Assembly: GCF_037975245.1 (NCBI RefSeq)
Contig: NC_092583.1
Coordinates: forward strand, 10,330,764-10,394,763
Direction of reading: 5' to 3'
DNA length: 64,000 bases
Source of the DNA: Apostichopus japonicus
Lineage: Eukaryota; Echinodermata; Holothuroidea; Aspidochirotida; Stichopodidae
Under the pieces are notes generated by a model. It was not told the DNA's origin. It was given only the letters and a program-made list of their open reading frames with translations, and searched no databases. Position 1 is the first letter of the stretch; each line of letters begins with the position of its first letter. Shown piece by piece: positions 49,593 to 61,559 of this stretch. The translations under genes were made by a program, and so were the position numbers.

Positions 49593-52280
49593 AAATGCAA
49601 TCAAAACAATGCGTAGGGTTGGACAGCCATGCTGACTCCTAGGCTAAGCAAGACGTAACAGCATCGTATTCTATCTACCCGGAATTCAATATCAAGTTAG
49701 GCCCTCTTCTGTCTAAAACCTCCTGCAACTTCCTAATTCAACTAATTGGACTACCCCTTGAGCCAATTTGTCATGAGCAGATTTTCACTTTCTTGGTTGG
49801 TTAAGTTTTTCGGCTGAGGAATTTATTGAGAAAACATGCACCCTCGACCATCCTATGACTTGCCAGGAAGTTAATGAACGCCACAGCAGTGGTGTTTTCA
49901 TTTGCAGACGGATCATTTATGATTGACAAGGCCACATTTTTATCTACCATTTAGACGACAGTGTACCGTAGTTGTGCACATATTATAGGAACATCAGCCT
50001 GTGGCATATTTCCCAACAAACCTGTCTTTAACATTTCATTTTTTCTTTTTTTTTCTTTCTCAGGTTTTCTTAAAAACCTCCTGCTGCCTGTAAGGAATTT
50101 AAAATGAAACTGCAGTGAAAATGAGGGCAGCTTTGCGGGTATTATAACTCTGGCTTCGAAAAACCTCTTGCGGCGGCATGTGTCTGATCTAATACAGACC
50201 TGAAAACGTCCAAATTGCCACAGCAAATTGAGATCAGCAGGGGGAACTCTGCTTAGTGGTAAGTGTGCATTTGACAGACAAAATGTATTCTGATCATTAG
50301 TGAAGTGTGCATGTCATAATATTATTAAAGGTGCATGTCATGTCATGTCATGAATTATTTACATGAGCTGACAGAGACGAATCTAGCTTTAAAATGGTCA
50401 TCGGTTAATTTTGGGTCCCAAATGATTTAGTTTGCTAAATTTTGCTAAAAGTTTTGTTTAAAATATTCTTCTGGAGATTCTAATCTTTCAAATTACTCCC
50501 AGACATTGATGAGAATTCTGTCAGACAATTGACATTGTCAGTCAAATTAAACAAACTAATTGAGGGTGGCAAGACTGACTGCTAACTTGAAATTTTGGAA
50601 TGAGTGACCATATTTAAAGTCTAGCATATTTGTCATCTATATCTGGTCCAAATATGCTAGAAAGCTCAAAACTGGTCACCACTCAAAAGTGTCAGAAGGG
50701 AGATCTGCAATCTAGGGCGAGGGTGGGGGGGGGGTTACAAATTTCGAAAGGCAATGGAAATGTGACTTTGATTCGAGGAAGCAAAGCTCATAATAACCTA
50801 AAAATTGTCCTGAAAAAATTGGCCTCTAACACAAATTCCAGTTTTGGAAGATTTTTTTTTCCATAAAAGGGTACTCTTTTCTTAGTTTTCTTAATTTCTC
50901 ATCAGAAATATCACTATTGGAATAGCAATAGGTGAATTCGCATTGAAAACATAGAAAAATGAAGAAAAAAAGGGTATTTTCATTAACAAAATAGAACTTC
51001 TAATTCATGCAACTTATATCATTCATTTGATGAAAAGAAAACATAGGATAGTAACTTTTTCAGATAAATTGCAATCCTAATTTTTTTGGTTTTAAATAAC
51101 ATTTAGTAGTTTTAATCACATTGTCGTCCACAACAGGGAAAAAGCTGCTTTAAAACCTTCAAGTCTGATTGAATGTCTAACCTGATTTAATGCTCAAGAT
51201 ATGGTTACTCACTGCGGCCCAGCCTCACATAACACATTGTCTTATCAATATTGATCCACAATCCTAGTGGGTGGTAATATTTTAAAAGAAAAAAGCCAGT
51301 CCAAGAAATTCCAATCAAAATTTTTGTAATAAGTAAATTAGTCACTTTTGAAAGCATCTTTTCAATTTTCTATGTGTATGGTATAGGAGTAACATATTGT
51401 TGATTTTTATTACATATATTCCTCCCAACGGTCACTGCATGCCCCCCTCCCCACCCCCACCCACCTATTGTATGCCTCCAAATAGCATTATAATAACTTA
51501 TATTAACATAGTAAGATGACAACATAATAAGCAATGAAAATTTAAAAAACAATGGATAAATTTTTTAAAGACATTGCATAAACTGTTGAGAGTTCACAGA
51601 GACCTTTCTTGAATGCCACCCACCCCCCCCCCCCCAAATAAAAAAGATATACCCTCAACATTTGCTAGTATTTTGTTACAATGTAACATATTAACATAAT
51701 AACACATGTAGCAAAATCTTTGTTGAAAGAATTAATTTTTTCCTTCAAATTCTTTTATATAGTTGAGAAGGAAGTCCCTCAAATTTCTCAAATCTAACAA
51801 AATATGTCATCACTCTAATCTGAGAAGTCTATTTACTCATTAGCAGTTTTAAGGATTTAGTCATCGAGGTTAATTGGCCAATTTTTTAAGCAGGTATTAT
51901 CAGATACAATAATCCTTCAATTAGTTTAGTTTTATCCTTGTATTTAAAAAAAACATTTAATCTAAAGCTTTATCCTAAAGTTCACTCTATAAAAATTGAT
52001 CCTTGCTGCAATTTTTAAAATTGAATAGCTCAGTTCAATGACACCATTCTTAAACTGCTCATTCTATAGTTAATTTTCTAGCTTGACCGACTTGCAAGGT
52101 CAAAGGATCAGCACAGCTCAATATTTTCTTAATTGGGTGCGCTAATTGGAAGATTAATGAGCAGTTAGGACTTACACTAAATCCTTCCATTGTCAAATTC
52201 TGTATCAACTGTTGTTGTTGTTTTTTCAAGTGATGCATGTCCCACTTGTCTGACAATGTTTTTTGCCCTCACATGTTTTT
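49593..52280. other. Unannotated interval
   Basis: No gene or delimited element recognised. A polypyrimidine stretch ending tctttctcag at about 50040-50063 resembles a splice acceptor, and gtaagg follows 27 bp later. I could not support an exon there. G run at about 50725-50736, C run at about 51625-51636. Confidence 0.4.
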
Positions 52281-52482
52281 ATAAGGTTCCGAGTTCCGAG
52301 TTTGAGTCACTCCAAGATTAATGTATGTAGTCCAGTTACAGAGTTGTTGACAATTGACAATTCATAATTATGGACGTTAAATATGAATGTAAGAGACTGA
52401 CTTCGGTCAGCTTGCGGCTTTGATAAGCCAATGATGGCTTCTTCGCGAGTTCCTGCAGGAGGATCTAAAATACATACATATG
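52281..52482 (+). mobile_element. SINE-A copy 4 (plus)
   Basis: Starts at the B-box half of the tRNA head (gagtttgagtcactcc near 52298-52313), continues through the conserved body and ends in an ATAC tail. A small duplication (gttccgagttccgag) lies at its 5' edge. The A-box half is missing. Confidence 0.85.
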
Positions 52483-53519
52483 AAAACACCCTCCCCCCCC
52501 CCCGAAAAGTAAGTTTTGAACACTGCAATAAGCATGATTAAATCCATACAGAAACTTTAGAGAGACTGTCGTTTTTGAATATCTTCTTTTCAAAAATATG
52601 GCCTGAATTCGTAAATGATGATTTGCGACTTGACTTTAAAGGAAAACGACTTGGGACTTCACTTGATTTAAAAAAAAAATATGACTTGTTTACAACTCTG
52701 GCAAAATGCTAATAGGGAATACTGAAAAAATGTTTGGACTTTTTCTTCATTATTATAAATAAAAGTTATAAAATTGAAAATGTTCAACTTCAGTGTTTAA
52801 GGGACTTTGGTATCCAAACTTAAACAAAATCAACACCAATAAGCTACTTTAATGTACATTCAATAATAATTTAATAAGCTCAACAAAAAAGAAGGCCTCC
52901 CAGTTGATTGACTGAAAATATTTAGTCTCAGTAATACAATTTCTGTGTATGCAGTTGTATACCCAACTTAGGGGATAGTAACCTTTCTAGGTATGGGATA
53001 GTGGGGGTGGGGTGAGGAGGGGGGTCATAGCATTCTCTAAGGGCCTGTAATTCATTATATGGTACTGATATATCACAAACCAACAGTTTGGTACCCTTTT
53101 TGTGTGCAGGCTCAAAGAGTGAGGAAGAGGGGGGAGGGGGTTAGAGGGATCGGTGAAACCATCCGCATAAGAATAATTCATTCTCCAGCATTACATAACA
53201 AAAGATCATGAATTGTTTACTCAACATTTTGGTAGCCCTATCCCATATCCCCTTCACTCCACACTAAAATATGTAAGGAGAGCTCTCTTTCGAAACATCA
53301 AAATATTTCCATGTCATTGCTTCGTAGCGTACTTGACCCAGGAATACGGGTTTTGTCAGAGATGCCCTTCCTTCTGGAAACGGGTTTCTTGGCCTCTAAT
53401 CAAGTGCCTTTCTTATTCACTTATCAAGTCATAATTATAGATATGTTTTCTTACACAGTGGTCAAATTGTTCTGTTTTCTCAGTATACTTAAGCTTTCTT
53501 TCTATGTTTTATTTGTAAA
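52483..53519. other. Unannotated DNA
   Basis: No gene recognised. A purine-rich strip lies at about 53108-53145. Confidence 0.4.
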
Positions 53520-53690
53520 GGGGTGTCAACGTAAACAAGCTCTGCAGAGCTTCTTGTTGGCACTCCTCAATCTCTTGTTCTCTTGTACATTTACCCACGT
53601 CTATTGTCAAAATTGCATACTTTAATGCGAGAGATTGAAATAAAGTCTTATGAATTGAATTGAAATTGAAGTCAAATTGAAACACATCAA
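53520..53690 (+). mobile_element. Possible LINE 3' end
   Basis: A GC-balanced segment ends with an AATAAA-type signal (gaaataaagtc, about 53637) and a short tandem ttgaattgaaattgaa tail. Non-LTR retrotransposons of the CR1 group often end this way. No coding sequence of such an element was recognised, so this is a 5'-truncated fragment at best. Confidence 0.35.
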
Positions 53691-55060
53691 AGAAATACAC
53701 AACCCACCACCAAAATAATATTGGGCGAGCATTCTCCGTCTCTTCTTTTGCGATTTTCTTTCGTTTATCAGATGATTACAATCCATCCAACCTCCTACAT
53801 CGAATGCCTCAGACCGGGAAGATGCAGAGAGGCGAGCATAAACAGTGCCCAGAGGGATGGCGCCGATAAAAGCGGAAACTGGGAATAAATTAAATTCTGA
53901 TAGATTTATCGATTTTCGGTGCGAGGCAGAAACACTTTACAATTTTTTCTTTCCTTTTTTTTTTCTTGGTGTATTTTTCTCACTCAAAATATTTCCCGAG
54001 CAGTCTATAATATAAAGCCCGCAATTTTTTCTTCACCACAATTTCCCGTTTATTAGTATTTCATTTTCTGCATTTTTTCCCCTAAGATCATAATGACCAG
54101 AAAAGAAAAAAAAAAATGTTTTCCAACAGAGACAAAGAATGTAATGAGGATGCTAGATAATTAAATTGAGTTGTTTCCTTTGGTAATTTAAGGGTTCTTA
54201 ACATACATATCTGGGTTCATATTTAAAGGTTACAGATGTTTTCTCCGACAGACCGAGCGATTGTCAATCCTTAAAGAGGGGGTATCAAGATTTAAGTCAG
54301 CCTCAAGAATTATGCTAATTAGATGATGCATCAACTGATGAGTATCAAATGGTAGTGCCATCATCTTGCTTTTCAATCTTTCGCTGACAGAAATTTGAAA
54401 AAGGATAAAGTTCAAGACAGTTCAGTTGAGTTATTGAACCATTAATTCTTGTTGGGGTCAACATAAATTTTTTTTCTTTAAAAGTGTTATTTCCTAATGT
54501 TTCTCTCACAAGGTTTCCATGGCAGGGGAGGGGGAGGCCATGTCCATAATAGCTCTTGTGGCAATAATTTCCATCTGGGTCTGTACCTGCCACTGAACAT
54601 TGTACTGCCTCCTGCACCAACATCCAACCCCCACCCCCTCCACAAAAAAAATAATCATAATAATTATAATCTCAAACTTTTTACTGGGATCTAAGATTTC
54701 TGGAGAAAATATGAAAGATTCAATCTTGTTTATATTTGATAAATCTTAACGATAAACAACAAGTGAAAGATTAATGAGCAAGTTGTGAATGAATTTCATT
54801 TTGATCTCCTTGAAAAAAATTTGTAATAAATTATCAAAATGGATATCAAATTTCAATACCTTTGGCAACATTGACTTGAGTATTTTTCAGAATGAAACAT
54901 GTCAAGTTTTTGACCTACTTTGATATTGCAAATTTTGGTATGGAACATCAAACAGTATCAAGTCCCTTTTATTATTATTTTTATTTCAAATCAAGATCAA
55001 CTTCAAAAGCTGCTTTTAAGGAGTGTAGTTGGGAATATTATGTGTTTAATGTAAAATGAT
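53691..55060. other. Unannotated DNA
   Basis: No gene recognised. The segment at about 53740-53900 is GC-balanced and repeat-free. Confidence 0.4.
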
Positions 55061-55428
55061 TTAAAGGCATTGAAGACTCGCCCCAAACCGTGTGCGGCCA
55101 TCTGAAAAAGTTAACTTTCCGTTGCTTGCAAGTGAAGTTTGTTTTTGTCGCTACAAAATGCAGACAGTACAGTAATGAAACGTGATACCTTGTTATCTTT
55201 AGCTGGACCTGAGATGTCCACCGCTGCTATGAACACTGTGTTGTGGGTATTGACCGTAGCTGTATGTATTGACTGTACACTAGTGTCTAATTACCGACGG
55301 TAGCAAGCTGTGTGTGTATTTTCTGGGATCGATGGTGGTGTCTAACACTTCTGTTACACCTCATTCGAAACTAGGTCAGATTACCGGCATTAGACGTTTC
55401 TTTGTGCGCGAGTCTTCACACCCTTTAA
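55061..55428 (+). mobile_element. TTAA-bounded MITE, copy 4
   Basis: 368 bp, TTAAAGG...CCCTTTAA, with the best preserved inverted ends: left TGAAGACTCGCCCC, right GCGCGAGTCTTCA. Same orientation as copies 1 and 3. Confidence 0.9.
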
Positions 55429-56266
55429 GTAACAAGGCAGTTGACCTTAGAAAAGTCACTTGATTCTTTGTACTAGTTATGGAAGTCCATCATAAAAGAT
55501 CTACATTTGTAGGCCCCACTTTATCAAGAACAGAGGAACACACTTCATGTTGAAAACATATTATTAGAGCAGAACAGAATTTTTTTTTTTTCCCCCCTTC
55601 CACAAAAGTTGCTCAAAGGCATCAAGTTTTGAACTTTTTCTGTCATCTTTCAAATTATGATTACTTTTTGTTTTTCTTCTTCCTTTCAAAGTCCCCCCCC
55701 ATATCAGTAATCTCAAAATGTTTATGCTGATTTTTCTTTCCACCGTCTGTTTTCAACAAGTTATAGCTGTAAGGGTAAGAAATTGTCTCAAGTGATCTAA
55801 ATCACATGGGAACAAAGAGGCTACTTTTCTAAATTCGTTTTGTTTCTTTCATTTTTTAAGGCTCTTAATCTCTTTTGAAAATGAATTTCTTCACAACTAT
55901 TTCCATGTGGAACAAGAAAATACTTACCATAAGATGAAAACCAACATGCTAAGGGCCATGCAGTTATAAAACAAGCAAAGGGTGAGGGAAAACAGCAAAC
56001 CGTATACAAGAGGTAAGCTGCTCAATTTTAGTTCAAGGCATAGTTTTCTTAGAAATTGATGAACTATTTGTTAGTTACCTAAATTTCCCCTTGCATTAAG
56101 AATCCATGGCTTCCAGACACACCATGTAATAGGTGTTGACTAATTCTTTGCACACTCTATTTTGTCTATAGGCAATCAAGTTGCCAATGCCTCCTGACAG
56201 GAGGCATTGGTTTGCCCAGTTGAGTATGACAAGCCATTTAACATTTACCTCTCAATAAGTGTGATA
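55429..56266. other. Unannotated DNA
   Basis: No gene recognised. A 9-bp inverted repeat, gcctcctga near 56190 and caggaggca near 56200, forms a small perfect hairpin. Confidence 0.4.
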
Positions 56267-56303
56267 TCTATATAATATATATATATATATTATATATATA
56301 TTT
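56267..56303. repeat. TA microsatellite
   Basis: TA-rich run directly adjoining the 21-bp palindromic array. Confidence 0.85.
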
Positions 56304-56520
56304 TACTTAAGTAAAATGAAATTTCACTTAAGCAAGTTCAATTTGACTTAAGTAATTGGACAATATTGGCCTCTAATTTTTTTGGCTTAAGTAGAATACC
56401 ATTTGATTTAAGTAAAATTTGATTCTACTTAAGTGAAATACAATTTTACTTAAGTGGAATTGAATTTCACTTAAGGGGAATTGCATCTCACTTAAGTAGA
56501 ATGCATTTCACTTATGTAAA
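56304..56520. repeat. 21-bp satellite with palindromic ACTTAAGT core
   Basis: The octamer ACTTAAGT or a one-base variant starts at 56305, 56326, 56346, 56385, 56406, 56427, 56448, 56469, 56490 and 56510. The spacing is 20 or 21 bp apart from one gap of 39, consistent with one lost or decayed unit. Between the cores the sequence is aat/att-rich and roughly self-complementary, so both strands look alike. There is no coding content. Confidence 0.9.
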
Positions 56521-57705
56521 ATTATGGGGTTAATGTTGAAACGGCTTGCCATAGTAGAGCAGGGTGCATGGAATACCGAGGGGAGGTTCTCTCTTTTCCC
56601 ACCATTGGCACTGTGATTACACAATGGCATGTATCAAACGATTGACATTAAAACAGCAACATTTTTGAAAAGCCATGTGGAGGAATATGTTTAATTTTCT
56701 TTTTTTAAGTGGCTATATTGAATATTACAGTCAACGATAAAAATCCCATAACAAGGTATGTCATTAACTTGACTAATCAATTTCATATCAAATAGTGAAG
56801 TAAAAATTAAACCTTGTTTTGAAATGCCCAACTTTTACCAAAATTAGAAGTGTTGAAAGACATGAATAAAAAATGTATTAACTATTAGCTCATCTAGCCT
56901 AGAACATTTTAGTGAAAAGTCTAGAAGTTTCTTACTTATTGGGATTGATTGTAATCTTTATTTTGATAAGTTTCTTGCTGGGTTTAGTAATCTTGGTGAC
57001 CATACTTAAAGAGCTGCTTCTTCATCTCTATTTATATCCAAGCTAGGTGCACATACCTGTAGAACACTGCACAGATTTCTATTAACCATACCTACACTTC
57101 TATTGGTCTCTCGAAAAAGGTGAAATAAGACTTCACAACATCATCCCAAAGAAGATTTTTTGTTGTTGGCCATTCCAAATTCCTCACCACTGACTAAAAT
57201 TTGTATTAATTTGATCCACTTTTTATGACAAAAGTTGACTAATTCACAGCTAAGAAGTTAATAGCCTACCATGAAGTAAAGGTGAGTGAGCCTCTCAATC
57301 CAATTGAGATAATATCTCTTCATTTACTTAGCTGTTATTTTACTTAATGTTATTTCTCTAATGCTCCTCATTATGATTCACAAATCAAAAAAGTATTCAG
57401 TGACACTACATTTATATAGCTAAATAGTCTGAAATATTGTGATTGTTACTCGGTTATGGCAAGGCAGGTGTTTTTATTTCTTTAAACAACAAGCTGCAAA
57501 GACCCTTGAATTCCTTTGGACAGCCGATCAGGACAAAGGGAATCTGCGATGTCATAGCTATGTTCATACTGTTTACAATTTTGGGGCCTTAATTGTGTTA
57601 AGTTTCAATGTTATTTCAAACAAAACCTGTGGCATATTCTGTTAAATTCTTGAATCACAGTTGGCCCATCCACCTATCTTGTTCCCATCAACATTGTATG
57701 TCATA
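56521..57705. other. Unannotated AT-rich DNA
   Basis: No gene or element recognised. Confidence 0.45.
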
Positions 57706-57792
57706 TGAAATCCAACCTCTATCCTATCATAAATGTTTCTTTCTGACTGTGAAATCCAACCTCTATCCTATCATAAATGTTTCTTTCTGACT
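57706..57792 (+). repeat. Perfect 44-bp tandem duplication
   Basis: Two copies (57706-57749 and from 57750), identical over at least 43 bp, starting TGAAATCCAACC and ending TTTCTGACT. The lack of differences means a recent event. Confidence 0.95.
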
Positions 57793-58442
57793 CAGAAACT
57801 CATAATATTTAGTCACTGGCATTGTTGTTTGCACGACCTGTCATTGTCCTTTGTATCTAGCTTTTCTCAGTAAAAAAATTTGTGGTTCCAGTTTACCTCT
57901 GTACCTAACTCTTCAGCGTAAAAGAAAAGGGGGGGGGGGGCGGTTGGAACTGGTCTCACGGCTATAGATCTATGAATGCAATATTTATCTGACATAATGT
58001 GTGTCTATAAAACTGACCCTCTATCCAAATTTCTCACATAAATTTGGGCAAATATTTCGTAGCTACGTAAACCATATATGGCATTAGCTATCGGTGTCCC
58101 TATCCTAACCTACTGGAAAGCTTCTTCACTGTACCACTACCTTCTAAACAGTTGTAAATTACAACCCACCAATGTTTGGAAGAAAACTTTCTTGTTGGTG
58201 GTATAGTTCAATCAGGTTGTCAAAGACAGAGTTCAAAGGAATCTCTTTTTTTTTTGCTGTGACTTAAAAGTCTGTACACCCTGATTTACAAGGGGTAGTA
58301 AAAATGGTTTCTAGCCTTAATGGAAGAGAAATAAGTTTTGCTATCACTCAGTCCAATGGTACCAATTAAGAAATCACAGTTGAAAGGTGTGTAGGTAGGT
58401 ACCTCAGTATTAAAGGGATTGAAAAATGGTAGCGGCAGATGA
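57793..58442. other. Unannotated DNA
   Basis: No gene recognised. G run at about 57930-57940. Confidence 0.45.
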
Positions 58443-58905
58443 ACCTAGATCGATGCTTCTCAACCAGGGTCCATGGGGACCTCGGGGGGGGGGGGGACTG
58501 AGAAAGGAAGAATTAGAAGGGGGAAGGGAGGGAGGGGGGGATCGCCTTCTTCCTATCTGAGTGCACATTCAGATCTGTAACAGATATTCTAACCAAGGAA
58601 ACGTGGTAGTCTGGACGTAACACATCAAATTAACCAAGCTAAATCCTGATATTAAGGCTCTTGTTCAAGAACATCATGCACAAGGTTCCCAATTTATTTT
58701 GTGTATTGTTGAGTGAATCATAACAGATCACATAGAACATTGATTGAATCGTAATGTTCGCTGTTTATAGCATGTGAAAGAAAGTGATTGCAAAATATTT
58801 GGTACGTTTTGATAGAAATGTTAGGGGGGGGGGAGGGATTGAGGAAACATTTTTTCACCTAGGTGGGGATTCTGAGAGAAAAGGTTTAGAAGCCCGGACC
58901 TAGAT
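58443..58905. mobile_element. hAT element with perfect 8-bp target duplication
   Basis: The element spans 58451-58897 (447 bp). The left end CGATGCTTCTCAACC and the inverse of the right end, CCGGGCTTCTAAACC, resemble the terminal motif of Charlie-type hAT elements. Flanks are ACCTAGAT at 58443-58450 and 58898-58905. No transposase. Confidence 0.85.
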
Positions 58906-59022
58906 CTTGATGACCATAACCCGCAAAATTTACTTTTTAGTTTCTGTCATAAAGAAACCTTTGAATACAATCATTTTCACAAAAACATTACTAAGTGTCA
59001 TAAACTGTCCAAAACATGCCTG

Positions 59023-60361
59023 CAGGGGCGTATCCAGGATTTTCCAATAGGGGGGGCGCCAGGCATGAATGATCGCCGTCCTGGGGGATGGGTCTAAGGG
59101 GAGGGGTGTACAATTTTTGCTTTCAAAGAAGGGCTGAAATGCAAAATGGTGTCATATGCATGGGCGGCGATCGTACTTCCGAGTGGGGGGGGGGGATATG
59201 ACCTTGTTGACTATCTAAGCGTAGCGCCACCATGAGTTGGCGCGAAGCGTCCAAGAAAATTTTGGGATTAACAAACCCTCTAGATGGCCGGAAACGGCAC
59301 TTCCCGAGGTTTCCAAGCGGCATATACCCAACTTTAAAATAGGGATGTCATGTCCGAAATATCTCATAATCAGGATCCAAAATACTTTTTTTTTTAATTT
59401 CGGGTGTTAGTTTGGGAAAATTGCCCCTGTCAATCTTGTTTCAGGCGCAACGTTAGAATGTTCGAGAGCTCTGTTATATTATTCGATGAAGAAAATGGCC
59501 TCATGCAGGCTTTTATAGGCCTATACACATGCAATACACAATTACACATAGTTACATTCCTAGGTACCGATTGCTAGGGCATCCAGGTGAAACGTGTATT
59601 AAGCATTACCCTGGTAACATGAGATTCTCAGCTGTTCGAGGGAACATGTACGTGTGTAGGCCTACTATAGGGCCTATTTGAATACTATGAGGGTGCATAT
59701 ATGTTCTATATCAATACCGTGGGCGCAATAATACATTTTGTTGTTATAGGGCCAATGAAGCCTACAGTCAACTATTTTTGCTTTATAAAGACGCTTTATT
59801 TGAAAAGATCGCACTGCGTTTATGGTAGGCGAGAAATGAAGCTAAAAAAGAGCCGTACATTAATGAAGATGCATAAATGTAGGCATGAAAATATTCTTAT
59901 CCCTGGCATTTGGTGGGGGGGATATGGTGCATTTCATCCCCTCCACCCATTTTCATGGGGGGATATATCCCCCCTCCACCCAGGATCGCCGCCCATGGCC
60001 ATATGTGATCTATTTTTCGACCTTAATAATAAGCAACATTTCCAGTAAATATGGACACAAAATGCACAATTTAGTATGGCTGGCATGTCATTTAGTGTTT
60101 ATAGTGATAATACAAACACAATTACCATCTATGTTTCTAAAACTATTATGCCGCCGAACTTCGCCAGAACCTTTTATTGGCAAACAAAAAATAAAGCATA
60201 CGGGAGGCGGGGGGGTGGGTTGAGCGATCACCAACATCTCACATAAAGGTCGTCATCAATTTTTTTTTTTTTTTTTTTTTTTTTGCTAAACTTTTTTTTT
60301 TTTGGTGACGGCCAATAGGGGGCGCGCGCGCCTGTTGCGCCCCCCCCTGGATACGCCCCTG
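59023..60361. mobile_element. hAT element with 16-bp perfect inverted ends but no target duplication
   Basis: Starts CAGGGGCGTATCCAGG at 59023 and ends with its exact inverse at 60361. The flanking octamers CATGCCTG and CTAATAGC do not match. The interior is interrupted by a second hAT (59159-59997). It also contains a long T run with a gctaaac interruption (about 60259-60302) and a GC-alternating stretch near 60321. Absence of a duplication suggests a recombinant of two copies or a deletion including one flank. Confidence 0.75.
59151..60005. mobile_element. hAT element nested in the 59023-60361 element
   Basis: The element spans 59159-59997 (839 bp). The left end CATGGGCGGCGATC and the right end GATCGCCGCCCATG are perfect inverses. 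Flanks are GTCATATG (59151-59158) and GCCATATG (59998-60005), one mismatch in eight. Its left interior (agcgtagcgccaccatg, ccggaaacggcacttccc) is related, in inverse orientation, to the MITE at 1796-2091. It starts CATG rather than CAGG, so the terminal base may have drifted. Confidence 0.75.
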
Positions 60362-60570
60362 CTAATAGCATGTTACCAGTGTTTTAATCACATCAAGCAA
60401 TTATGGGTTTGGCTGTACAGTCCCTTTAAGTATTTAGCTGGCTAAAGTTTCTTTTGGCTGTGTAGGTTGATTTATTGTAAAGATCAGGAAGAAGCATGTT
60501 TTTACAACCATGTTATCACATATGTCATAAAGTTTGGGAGATGACCAAATCCTTGGAATTTTGAAACATC

Positions 60571-60608
<38 letters not shown>

Positions 60609-60890
60609 AATTCATATGACAACACATGAGATGATATCAGTACAGAGCAATGTCAGACAATCTGATAAAAAAATAAAAAAGAGAAATAACATTTTTCTTG
60701 GCTTCGGAACCCTCAGTGACGTTGATGAAGGGATACATCAATATCATCTCTATTAGAACCTATCAACCTAACCCTGGAGTCCTCCAATATTGTAAGGATT
60801 CCATGCACATTAAATATTATGTTTGCATAATTCTTGATTCGCTTTTTTTTTCCATTTGATGTTCCCTTCACCCCTGGCACTTATGATATT
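60362..60890. other. Unannotated DNA with a TA run
   Basis: Contains (TA)n at about 60576-60606. No gene recognised. Confidence 0.5.
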
Positions 60891-61403
60891 TATTAGAGCA
60901 GGGGCGGATCCAGGGGGGGCCGACCCGGCCCCGGCCCCCCCTTTTTGGAAATCAGTTGCGTTTTTTTTATGTGGGAGTACTTCAAATTCCTAATAGGCAT
61001 AACTTGGTGAAAGAAAAGCCTAATATATATCCAGCTGCTCTTCCCTGAAACGCGATCGTTTTTATTCCAAATTTGAAACTAAGGCAATTATCAGGCCTAC
61101 GCGACATCACGTATTAATTAGATACGGCGCAGTACTATAGTGCTGACTTCTACTGTCAGGGAAAATCAATGCACAGTTAGCAAGTATATCATAATTATCT
61201 GAATGAAAGGGGGTGTAGGCGGTTTTACACTATCTAACACAATGTAGTCGCCAAGAACCTGAAGTATTTTTAAGGGAGGGCCCGAGGAACATGAACTTAT
61301 AGCATGCTCCTCGTGGTGAAACATAATTGCACCTATTAGGTGAATTGAGTGTACTGTTAATAGTAGGAGAGACTAGCGTAGGTTCTTACGACCAACTAGA
61401 CCG

Positions 61404-61441
61404 GTTTCTGCTCTCAAACTTTATAGGAGGAGCTTCATCAG
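61404..61441 (-). ncRNA. Possible degenerate hammerhead ribozyme core
   Basis: The minus strand reads CTGATGA (61435-61441), then GCTC...GAGC able to form a 4-bp stem II (61430-61433 with 61410-61413), then GAAAC (61404-61408). An ACC/GGT stem III with a C at the cleavage position (61390) follows. Hammerheads are known in Penelope-like elements. Against it: the base pair next to the core is A-A instead of G-C, and stem I does not pair. At best this is a dead relic. Confidence 0.25.
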
Positions 61442-61559
61442 TAGTAGCCTTTGAATATTTTATATTCGGCCTGGGCGTCTCGTTCTCAAAATGCATCTAT
61501 TTTCTGTGCACGAGTTTTTATGGACTCATAGTACAGCTATAAGAGCATCTAAAAGAGCT

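Noticed and set aside
50040-50096. Micro-exon between a polypyrimidine acceptor and gtaagg
   Set aside because: Single short candidate with no partner exons.
56304-56520. CRISPR array
   Set aside because: Unit is a 21-bp satellite without unique spacers; context is an animal genome. The 22-bp array at 24640 was rejected for the same reason.
61327-61542. 71-codon plus-strand hydrophobic frame
   Set aside because: Antisense to the 3' region of the Penelope-like element; no family match recognised.
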